The notes under the pieces were generated by a model, which was not told the origin of the DNA, ran no database searches, and was given only the letters and a program-made list of their open reading frames with translations. Positions 11,459 through 21,473 of a stretch of DNA of 29,579 bases are shown in pieces. The first letter of the stretch is position 1. Every line of letters starts with the position of its first letter. Location: assembly GCA_018398765.1 (NCBI GenBank), contig JAHBMJ010001388.1, positions 2,034-31,612 on the forward strand, written 5' to 3'. Both the position numbers and the translations under genes were made by a program. This stretch comes from Chromera velia. Taxonomy: Eukaryota; Sar; Chromeraceae.

Positions 11459-14191
11459 GAGAGCGAATGATGGCTGGAGGTGCGGAGCCAGACCGAAATC
11501 CAGACTCTCTGGCGCTGCTTTATGCATCTGCTCCAAGAAGACATGGACGACTACAGTCGGCCGTCACTTCCCCACCGTCTCTGTCTGACAATTCAACTCC
11601 TGTACGTCTGCCTCTGCATGCGCCTGTCTACCTACCTGTCCATCTCTCATTGGCTGCCATGGACGCTGGAAACTTTGCGAGGGCCTTCTCAAGTGCCGCC
11701 TGCTGCTCCGGACTCCATTGGTCCTCCGCACCTCCCGCAGCGGCAGCGTCACTGGGTGCCGACGAGGCGGCACTCGCATCTAGCTGCTGCTTTGCCGGTG
11801 CGGATGCAGAAGATGATGTTGAATTTCCCCCTGCAACCCCACCCTGTTGTTGCTGGTTTGCGCCCCCTTTCTTTTGCTGCTGCTTCTGCTTGACTGCTGC
11901 TCCCGAGCCTGTTTGGTCCTGGGCAGACGTCTGCGGCTTTTGCTGTGCTGGCCTTGCTGATGAATTCTCGAAGGGGTCTCTCTCATCTGGTGCCGCTGTG
12001 ATGTCCTTGAAGGCCCCCCGGTTGTGGGAGTGGAACTGCTCGAATGCCTGGGCAGATATTTTAGAGCCCATCGACTTCAGGGAGGCGCCCTGGGACATCT
12101 CTTGGGTCTTTTTAATGACCTGTACAGAGGAACACACACAGAATTAAGGGGTTGTGTTTGAAAAGAGGAAAGAAATGACGAGAGAGGGAAGAGTCGAAAA
12201 GTCTCCAAAGAAGAATGGAAGGAAAACCTCACGGTCCTCCCTCGTCATCTTGCACTTCATGCAGTATTAGCGAAGAACAATGAGAAGAGGTGCATCGAAA
12301 AACACAACCAGTCACCGTATCATCTCATCCGCCCGCACAAATTGTGTTCGACTAAATGTAACCTCCGAGCCAACGGACCTCTTCAGGAGTTTTGGTTCCG
12401 ATCATTTGGGAGATCAGTTGCCATCTTCTCGCAGCACCCCCGGGGTGTCTCTGCAGTCCCTTCGCGAGAAGAGACAGCTCGTCGGGGGTCCAGTCAGCTG
12501 CTTTGGCGGCCTTTGCGGCGTTTGCCTCCTCTTCCTTCCTTTTTTTCTCTTCTGCCTTCTTGGCCTCTGCCAAGCGGGCCTTCTCCTCTCTCTCTTTCTG
12601 GCGGCCTTCAAAGAGCTCATTCAACGCAGCTTGAAGACGAGATGTGACCGCTTGTCGTGCCGTCTCTGGCACGGATTTTTGGTCTGGCAACTGATTGTCT
12701 GAGATCTTTTCGAGACTAACAGCTCCGTTCAGCTGGGGGGCCGCTTTCAACAAAACTGTAAGAAGATCGGCGACAAGAAACTCAAGCTTTTCAAGTGGAA
12801 GTGCCACACACAATTCCTGTAACACGTCAGAGTCAACAACAGAGACAGAGTCAACAAAGGGGGGGGCGTTGAAGGCCCTCACTCTCTGTCTCCATACTCG
12901 CAGAACTTTTTTCTCTTCCTCCCTTTTCTTCTTCTCCTCCAATCTCCGTGCTTCTGCCTCTTTCTCCTCCTGCTCCTTCTTCAATCTTGCCTCCTCCTCT
13001 TCCTTCCTCTTTTTTTCCTTTGCCTCCTCTACTGCTCTCCTCTTCTTCTCCTTCTCCTCTTCACGAGCCTTCTGGATCGCGGCCTTCTCTGCCAACAGCC
13101 TTGGGTCTCTGCATGCAGACACGGCAGGGACAGGTGCAGGGACAATTAAAAGTTTTGTGTAACCACCAATAAGAACAAAGACAGGAAGAAACCGGAATGG
13201 AAACGACAGAATAGCACTGACAAATCGAAAAACAGCAAAAGCAGATCAAACCCGCAGGGAGCGCACAAAGAAAGGCCGGGAATGAAGAGACGGCACGAAT
13301 AAAAAGGAACCAAGCGACCGACCGACCGTTGTTGCGCCATTTCGGTCAACCTGGTTATTCTTCTCTTCTCCTCAATTTCGTACTTTTCACGAATTTTCTT
13401 GTTTTTCCTCTCCATCCACCTGCAGGCACACCGATCGCACCAGTCAGTGGAAAAATAACCAGACAGAAAGAGGTCACCGGGACAAGGGGGGCACAATTGC
13501 CTGCCCTCCGCCATGCCACTTCTCCTCAAGCCTATCATCAGAGGAGGGAGGGAAATCAAAAGAGTCGGTCTGACAAAAGTGGAAATTTTGAGGGTGGGTT
13601 GAAAAACCATAGCAGAGCCGACATTCTTCCACGACACAAACTGCATCCTTGCCCGACACACTCCCTCCTTTCTCTCTTTCAAGCTTTGATGGTAACAGGA
13701 TACCCAAAAAGGCAAATGGCTACACACGCCCGTTCCCTCTGACTTCCTTTCTCATGCAATTCCTTCTTCATCCTGCCCTGAAACAGAAAGGAGGAAAAAT
13801 TGAACTATACATATTCATTTGAAGATCATGTAGATGCACCGACCTCCTCTCCTCTCTACACTCCGCGTCATTCAAGTCATACTCCTCATGAATTCCAAAA
13901 TCTCTCCAGGAAGAGAAACGGAACCACCAATCGTAAAACTTCTTCACCTGCAAGCCCAGGAGCAAGGAAGAGATCAGTGGAACAACACGAAGAAGAAAGA
14001 AAGGAAGAAAGGAAAGAACGGAAAAAAAAGGACGATTGTCCGATGATGCAAAGAATCAGACACATACACAAACAGATAAGACAGCCTCGAGAAAGACCCA
14101 CGCACAGAAGCACGCACGCACACACACACACACACACACACATACACAAGACCCACGCACAGAAGCACGCACGCACACACACACACACACA

Positions 14192-14230
<39 letters not shown>

Positions 14231-15119
14231 GCACACACACACACACACACACACAACAAAGAAAAGAACCACCTGATTCAAGGGCGTGTCCATGTCTCCG
14301 AGTGAGGGCGCGGGTTTTCTGGTTGACCACTTGACGTTCCTCTGGAAGACGGGCACGAAGGTCTTGAAGAAGGCTGCTTGGGGGTCCTCTGCCGAGGCTG
14401 CCTTCTCGAGGTCGTCTTGGCTCGGCAGGCTCTCGTCAAAAGGGAGGGAGGAGTCGTACACCCGCCTCATGCCCTGGTCTGCATGCACACACATTCACAA
14501 TGGAACGCTCATGCCCTGGTCTGCATGCACACACATTCACACAATTAACGCGAGAAGAGGCAGGCAGGCAGGCAGGCAGACAGCCAGGGACCTCCATGGC
14601 TCATACAGTCAGGATGATGACCCGAAGCACACGGACTGTCGCAGAGAGGCGTGAACGGGCACCCAAACAAGGACAAGAAGGGAAGAGACAGAAAGAACCA
14701 CGAAAGTGCCCCGTGGGTTGTGGAAGTCATGGTCATACAGACTGGCAGATGGATGGACAGGTAAGGCAGACATAGTGAGGGGGGGCAGAAACATATAGAC
14801 GCAGATCCATGAAGGAAGAAGGAATATACTTCATTTGATTTGTGCAAGTCCGATTCATCGACACAGACGACACGAGCGACAGAAAATAAATCATCATCCC
14901 GGAGCCTGCATGAGGACTGAAAGAAAAAAAAAGGAAATTGAGAGAAACCAACCAGAGAGGATCTCGTAGGCTTCCTGAATCACCAAAAACCGTTTCTTCT
15001 TTTCGTCCTCTGACATCGAGTACGGATCTGCACACACACAGAAATGGGTGCGCAAGCATCTACCGTAGGAGCGTTTTTTTCTGGAAACGCAAACGCGCGA
15101 CACTTTAACCGACTGTGCA

Positions 15120-15156
<37 letters not shown>

Positions 15157-16645
15157 ATTCGTGCGCGCGTTGACGTATCTGTGTCTAAGCGTGCGCGCTC
15201 GTAGAGCTGACGGAGTTAAAAAAAAAAAATACTGGAGGAGGTGAATCCACTGGAAGGAGAGAGATTGGCAAGGCTAGAGCAACCCAGCAAAAGAAAGGAA
15301 CGACCACATCGGGGGATAATTTTTGTTTTTCCACAGCAGCACGCGGATAGAAAGAGAGAGAGCGTGTGAGAGAGAAGCCAAACTCCCTTCATTTCTGGAC
15401 CTCACACAGCCACACTCACATATCTTCCTTTCAATTCCACCAATCATGAAACGATCAAACCTGAATCACATGAATCCAGCTTGCACTCGAGAGACATGAC
15501 ATGAACGAATCTCAACTGACGGACCAACCAACCAACCAACCAGGATTTCCAGATCCGAAGGCGCCCATCAGTTTTCCGAGGAGGCCCTTGTCCTTTTCTG
15601 CCTTCTCGTGTTTCTCCTTCAATGCCTGCTGGGCAGCCGCTGAAAGAAGAAAGAAAGGAAGGCAAAGAAGATTCGAGGGCTGCACATTGAGGAGCTTTCG
15701 TTCTCAAGAAAACCACAAAAAATGAGACGCCTCTCCTCCACACCAGACACCGGAGAAGAGAAGGAAAAGACAGAAGAGCAGGCAATCGGCGTGGATGCAA
15801 AGGAGACAAGAGCTTGTCAGCTTGTAGGGGGGTGCGATGTTGATCTTTTTTCTTCTTTTGATGGACCAACTCACGTGTTTGGCTCTTGTCGGGATGATAC
15901 AGCAACGCCATCTTCCTGTACGCCTTCCTCACGTCATCCGTCGACGCCCCATCGTCCAATTCCAGTACCTCGTAAAGGTTCTCTCCGTCAAGTGCCTTCT
16001 TCACTCTGGAGTTCTCGGCAGTCGCCTTCTTCTTGCGGGACCATTCTTCCTGCAGGGGTGTGCATGCATTTACTTTCATACAGAATTCTTTTTCTGTATG
16101 AGAATTAAATTTTCTTCTTGCGGGACCACTCTTCCTGCAGGGGGCAAAAAGGGGCAAAGATCTAAAAACTCCATACTGAGACATCTTCTGGCCAGATGAC
16201 CGTATAAATTCTGAATGCAAAGCTGAGCACCTTTTCTAAGGCATCCCAGCCCCCCAGCCGGGCAAAAAGAAGGAGTACTTCTGAGAAGTTCTCACGGGGG
16301 GAAGGGATGGTGTGGGAGTGGCTGAGGCTACTGAACAAGTCCTTGACATGTCAAAAAGAGAAGTTGTGAGCATGAGAGTCCGATCTGATGTCCCCGGGCG
16401 TCTTCTTTCTGTCCCTTCACCTCCAGGCTAACCTGCTGTTTTCCTCCCTGATCATCATCCTCGTCCTTATCCTTCTCTCTCCTCCCTTTCTTCTCGTCTT
16501 TCTCCTTCTGCTTTTGGATCTCATACGTCTCCTTGAAAGACCTTCCAGCCGCCTCCAGCCGTCTCGTGAAGGTACACAGCTCCGCGAGCACTACAGGCTC
16601 CCCGTTGAAGTCGGGGTCCGGGCACGGGAGGAATAAAAGGGGCAT
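10941..16645 (-). CDS. DNAJC2: Zuotin/DNAJC2 (MPP11)-type J-domain and SANT protein, 11 exons
   Basis: Family role: an Hsp40 co-chaperone of the ribosome-associated complex, also linked to chromatin through its SANT domains. Exons on the minus strand, high to low: 16645-16433, 16049-15875, 15639-15541, 15027-14953, 14478-14273, 13947-13844, 13419-13327, 13108-12379, 12119-11636, 11240-~11178, and a tentative last exon 10984-10941. All junctions are GT-AG and phases agree through residue 746. Residues 1-20 ([20 protein letters not shown]) resemble the short hydrophobic N-terminus of the family. The J-domain starts near residue 96 with [15 protein letters not shown] is at about 123-125. The zuotin homology region (189-321) contains [37 protein letters not shown] and [17 protein letters not shown] Lys/Glu-rich charged region follows (325-400). 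SANT1 is at about 526-575 ([15 protein letters not shown]) and SANT2 at 698-750 ([15 protein letters not shown], then [15 protein letters not shown]). Exon 1 could end later, at a second in-phase donor (GTGAAG). The final exon is weak. Confidence 0.88.
11018..11081. repeat. (CA)n-(GA)n compound microsatellite
   Basis: ACAC-rich tract followed by a GA run at about 11050-11080, lying in or next to the last dnajc2 intron. The same compound, ACACACC followed by (AG)n, recurs at 11418-11455. Confidence 0.9.
11356..11456. repeat. (TC)n-(AC)n-(GA)n compound microsatellite in dnajc2 intron 9
   Basis: TCTC run, ACAC run, short GAGA, then a long GA run. It lies inside the intron between exons 11636-12119 and ~11178-11240. 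Confidence 0.9.
14094..14256. repeat. (CA)n tract with a 55-bp tandem duplication in dnajc2 intron 5
   Basis: A unit starting AGACCCACGCACAGAAGCAC occurs at 14094 and again at 14149. Each copy runs into a CA array, which continues to about 14255. It sits directly downstream (in gene direction) of the exon 5 donor at 14272. Confidence 0.9.
14467..14541 (-). repeat. 33-bp direct duplication spanning the dnajc2 exon 5 acceptor
   Basis: Two identical 33-bp copies (14467-14499 and 14509-14541) are separated by 9 bp. Each copy contains, in gene direction, a TG-rich tail, TGCATGCAG and the first exon bases ACCAGGGCATGA. The copy next to the exon (14467-14499) must be the working one, because splicing at the upstream copy reads into a stop (TGA) within nine codons. 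Confidence 0.9.
15121..15156. repeat. (TCTG)n microsatellite in dnajc2 intron 3
   Basis: About nine copies of CTGT, inside the intron between exons 15639-15541 and 15027-14953. Confidence 0.9.
16059..16111 (-). mobile_element. Miniature palindromic element, copy A, in dnajc2 intron 1
   Basis: 53 bp between two 32-bp direct repeats (16027-16058 and 16112-16143, 31 of 32 identical). In gene direction it contains CATACAGAA, six bases, TTCTGTATG, then AAAGTAAATGCATGC. The left arm (ATTTAATTCTCATACAG) is a near inverted copy of the right arm (CTGTATGAAAGTAAAT). The flanking repeats include CCTGCAG and the exon 2 start GAAGARTGGTCCCGC, so the 3' splice site is duplicated. Using the upstream acceptor gives a stop after nine codons. 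Confidence 0.75.
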
Positions 16646-17452
16646 CGTAGAAAGGAGACACAGAAAACCCAAGATAAGTGACCCGCAAGGCGGTCCCCCA
16701 CAAGTACACGGTTAGCAGAAAGGCAAACGGGTAAGTTGACACAGTCTACGTGAACCTGGCTCTTGTGAATACAAGGGCCGAGAAAGACCTCCAAACCCCT
16801 GGATTGCAATCCAGTGAGCGCTGAGGGCAGATCTGCCCGATTCCCGACCGTTCTCTTGCAAGCAAGGCGACGGCAGCCCGTATTCCGGCAGAAGAACACT
16901 TCAAATCGACAGACCCTCAGCTCGTCGAGGCTTACTCCTAGAACCGAAACTTTTGGTATAGCCAGATCGATTCACGTTGGCGCATCTTACTGTTTCAATC
17001 AAGATCGACTTCAGCTAGCGGTTCGATCCGTCTCCGCAATATATCGCGGCGCCGTCAATTGAGCCCTGCGTCGGCGCGCCGCGCGCCTTGCCGCGGACTT
17101 CTTTTGTGCGCGCCGCCACTTTGCGTTTCGTGCCGCCTCTCGGGGCCGATCGGGGCCGCGCTGCATTACTTTGAATTGAATTGCATGCATGCAGGAGTGA
17201 CGTCTCTTTGCATGTCGATCGATCGCGGTCGATCTTCCAGCACGACTCCATGATCTCAGAACACCTCGAAACTCGGTCGGGAGTCTTCCTTTCACTGTAG
17301 GTGAGGACATCGCAGTGACGCTGTGCCCATTCTTGTACGGTGTCCGTTTCGATCTGAATGAAATTCGAATTGGCTTAGGTTAGCACGTGACTCAACTCTG
17401 TTTGTCGGATCAAAGGTGAGGGACGCTTAATTCTCTCTCTCGTGTGCGCACG
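16646..17452. promoter_or_regulatory. Divergent promoter region between dnajc2 and purM
   Basis: About 800 bp separates the two start codons, which point away from each other, so this stretch must hold both promoters and both 5' UTRs. It is CpG-rich around 17045-17160 (GGCGCGCCGCGCGCC and similar). It holds two perfect palindromes ten bases apart: CTGGATTGCAATCCAG (16799-16814) and GGGCAGATCTGCCC (16825-16838). A GATCGATCGCGGTCGATC stretch lies at about 17217-17234. No clear TATA box is seen, and no gene. Confidence 0.55.
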
Positions 17453-20400
17453 ATGACGGACACTCGATACGCGGACCGTGGCGTCTCTCATCAAAAGGAA
17501 GACGTGCACGCTGCAATTGCGAATCTGGATGTGGGACTGTTCCCGTCAGCATTCTGCAAAGTCGGTCTTCGTTTGGTTGCTCAACTCCTGTCTCGAGCAC
17601 AGGCTGGCCACTCTACCTATCCGATCCTTTTTTGTGTATGCAGGTGGTGCCAGACTTCCTGACGGGGGATCCAGAGAAGTGCATCGTCATGCACGCAGAC
17701 GGAGCAGGTCGGTGGGGGATGTGTCGGTCAGATGTCCCCCCGTCTGGCGCGCCTGTCTGTATCCAGTGGGGCTTTTCTTCACCTCTTGCTCCACATAATT
17801 GCACGATACATCAGGACCCTTTCAGCATTGTTGAAGGGAATCAGGGTCTCCTCGGTTGCTGTTTGCTTTCTAGTTCTCTGTATCCAAAGCATACCTCGAT
17901 GCCGTCTCCTCTTGTTGCTCTGCCCTGCAGATAATCTGCTTGCGTGTGGTATTCTTTTCTCTGCAGATAATCTGCTTGCGTGTGGTATTCATTTTGGGAT
18001 AATCTGCTTGCGTGTGGTATTCTTTTTGGGATAATCTGCTTGCGTGTGGTATTTATTCTTTCTGGCATCCGAACCCTTTCCTGTTCTGCTTGTTCGTATT
18101 TTTTTCATTTGATTCATTCGTTGAACCTTTTAAATCTTTGTTTCTCTGTTTCTTTCTTCGTTTTCTTCGTTCTTTCTTGATTTTTTTTAAAATTTCTGTG
18201 TCCGTCCGTCTGTCCGTCCGTCTGTCTGACTTTCCTTCGATTTCAGGCACGAAGTCTGTAATTGCATGCATGTATTGCAAGGAGACTTCTGTCTGTCTGT
18301 GTGACTTCTTCAATTTCAGGCACGAAGTCTGTAATTGCGTACATGTATTGGAAAGAGACGGGGGACCTCTCGGTGTTCAAGGGGATCTCTATGGTCAGTG
18401 AGGAGCTGCAGAGATTTTGTTTTTTCGCATGCAAATAATCCCTTTCGGAAAGACGCGTGTAAGTGAGCACTCCTTCGGATGCACAGCCCCGATGCATCGA
18501 CTTGGTGACGTCTCGATCGAAGCAGTTGATGGCCATAGGGTAGCTTCGTTGACTGTGTGGCAAATTCTTCTCGTCTCTCCAACTTCCTGTGCTTCCTGGT
18601 TCCCCTCTCCCCCTCCACTGATCTTTCCAGTTCGCACAGAGAAAGCCGACACTCGCACTGCACACTAACAACATAGGCACATTACGATTTTTCTTGAGAG
18701 TACCTGCAGGACGCGATCGTGATGAACACAGACGACCTGATCTGTGTGGGGGCAATCGGGCCGATGCTGCTGTCGAACACGATTGGAAGAAACGCGAAGA
18801 ACATTCCGGGGGAGGTGAGTCTCTCTGTGTGTGCATTTTGTACCTTTTTTTGGCCAGCCGTGCGTTCGTTGTGTTGAAGACAATCATTGAGGCCATGCAT
18901 ACAGAAAAAGAATTCTGTATGAAAGTAAATGCATAAACGGATGATCATGTACAGGTGTTGAAGACAATCATTGAGGCCAACGAGGCGATCTGCGCAAAGC
19001 TAACGTCTTTGGGGACGCCCATCATCACCACGGGGGGGGAGACGGCAGACGTCGGTGAGTGGAGTAAAGTGTTTGAAAGATGAGGGGGGAAGGATTGGAA
19101 AAGAGTGGGAGAAAAAAAGCAAGAAAGAAAGAAAGAAAGAAAGGAGACTCGCTTGGAGAGTTGGCCATGAGAAGGGAAAGCGGAATCTGGTGACAGCAGC
19201 AGCGTTTGTTTCTTCTTCTTGAGGCCACATACTGGTTCATTTTGTCTTCTTGTTCGAGTTTCCTTGCCTTTCCTTATTTTTTCTTTGTGCATTGCTGCCT
19301 CCTCTGGGTTCCTTCCGTTTTCGTGACCTGAAGAGGCTCTGCACCTGTTCTGGGCTCTGCATTTGATTGGCGCCAGTCCACATGTCTCTGTTCGGTCAAT
19401 CGTTCTCTCTCTTTCTCTCTTTCCATTCTGGCAGGTGACCTTGTTCGGACGTTGATTGTTGACAGCACGGTGTTGTGTCTGATGAAGAGGGCAGAGGTGA
19501 TTGCCAACGATCGGATCGCAGCAGGGAACGTGATCGTGGGGCTCTCCTCGACTGGGCAGACGACGTATGAAGAGGCATACAACAGGTGCGTGTGCGTGAC
19601 TCTCTCTTTTTGCCCCCCCCCGCCCCCCCCCACCCTCTGTGTGTGTGTGTGAGTGAGTGTGGATGTGGGTATGTCTGTGAGAGGGGGGACGACTGAGTTA
19701 CTCAGTGTAGCTCTGTCTGTATAGACATGCAACCCAGGGGAAGGGATGCAATTGGTGGGTGGTGGATAATTGTGGAGACAAACGCCGCAGAGAAATGAGT
19801 TGGCCATTTTTGTCGATTTGCTCGCCCCTTTGCCTCTCCAGTTACTTTGGCTTCGGCTTTTCTTTTCCAGTCCGCCAGAAGGGCTTTGTCTGTTTTTTCT
19901 TCTTTTCTACATCTGTGAATTTCTTCTACGAATCACTTAGGACCGTTTTTTGTTTTTCCGTCCTTCTTTTTCTTGACTGGTAACTTTCTCTTCGGCCTGT
20001 TCTGTTGCAGTGGAATCGGAAGCTTTTACTTTTTTTGCATGAAAGAAGTCTGTATGAAAGTAAATGCATGTTCTGTTGCAGTGGCATCGGAAGCAACGGT
20101 CTGACAATGGCCAGGCACGAACTTCTTCACAAAAGCCTCCTCGAAAAGTTTCCAGAAAGTTGCGATCCGAATGTCAGTCAGATGGAGTGAGTGTCAGTGA
20201 GGGCTGCGGTCTGAAATTCCGGGTAATTCTTTTTGGCGCCTTCTTGCTGCCTCCCTCCCACTCTTCTCTCCTTCCTCTCGAACTCCCTCCTTCCCCTCCT
20301 TCCTGCCTGCCCGCTTCCTTTCTCTTCTCTTCTGTCCTCCTTGCCTTCATGGCCATCGCTCTGTTTCCCTCTGATTCTTTCATGTGTTGGGCGGTGGCCT

Positions 20401-20503
20401 GGTTTCCCTTGTCTGCCTCCAGCCTTTCTGCACGTGCTGTATGCGTGCGTGCATGTGTGAGTGCGTGCGTGCGTGCGTGCGTGAGTGAGTGAGGGTGTGT
20501 GTG

Positions 20504-20545
<42 letters not shown>

Positions 20546-21442
20546 TGCAGGTAAAACCGGAGCTCGTTTATTCAGGACCCTTCAAGCTGACAGACCCTCT
20601 GGAAGGTCTGTCACTCCCTCTCTCCCGGCTTTTCTTTTCTCTTCTTCACCTTTTCTGAGACATCGCTTCCCTTCCCTTCCCTTCGCTTCTTTCTCCCTGT
20701 GATCTGTTTGAAGGACAGACGAGAAGTAGAAAGCTCGCAAGATGACGCTGCATGTTCACATGCAGTGATGTAGGTCTAGGTCAAAAAGTGTTTGCTTTCT
20801 CTCTGTGTCTGCGCGCACACATGTTCGCATAGATGCCCATATATTAATACATGGATCTCAGCATGCACGAACCCCCCTTCCATTCCCCGTCTGACTGTGC
20901 ATGTGCAGGTACCCCCCTAAACGTCGGCCAAGCCCTGCTCAGCCCCACGAGAACCTACGCCCCAATCGTGGCGGAGCTCCTGAACAGCCACCGTTCTCTG
21001 GTCACGGGCATCGTCCACTGCTCAGGAGGAGGACAGACCAAGTGCTTACGGTCAGCTGAGCTCACTCAAAGGATGCATGACGTCTCAGCGGGAGAGAGTC
21101 CTTAGCGGAAGACAGACAGTCACGTGAAGGGAGAAGAGACAAGGGGGGGTGCACATGCGCGAGATAGGATGCGGAGAAACAGTGAAGAAGCAGGTGCTCA
21201 AATCCCATTCAACCGAACACAAAAGAGCGACTGCAGGGCAGCAGGAAAGGCACAGAACGTTTTTGCAGGGTGATCAAATCAGAGGATGATCAAAGAAAGG
21301 CTTGGGGACTCGGGAAAAAGTTTGCTTGGGGACTCTAGCCTTTTCTGAGCTCCCATAGCATGTTGAGCTTCATTCAGGCAGAGCTTTCCTCTCTCTCCCT
21401 CTGTCTCTCTCTTTCTCCCTGTGTGTGTCTGTGTCTCCCCCG

Positions 21443-21473
<31 letters not shown>

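Noticed and set aside
10985..11544. Minus-strand open frames rich in Ser, Leu, Cys and Val
   Set aside because: Made by (CA)n and (GA)n microsatellites within dnajc2 introns 9 and 10.
13886..14330. Cys/Val and Thr/His repeat proteins on both strands
   Set aside because: Direct translations of the CA array in dnajc2 intron 5.
16940..17040. Possible tRNA gene because of GGTTCGATCC at about 17019
   Set aside because: A B-box-like stretch is present, but I could not build a cloverleaf with paired acceptor and anticodon stems around it.
17931..18055. CRISPR-like spacing of repeats
   Set aside because: The units are a contiguous minisatellite without unique spacers, inside a eukaryotic intron.
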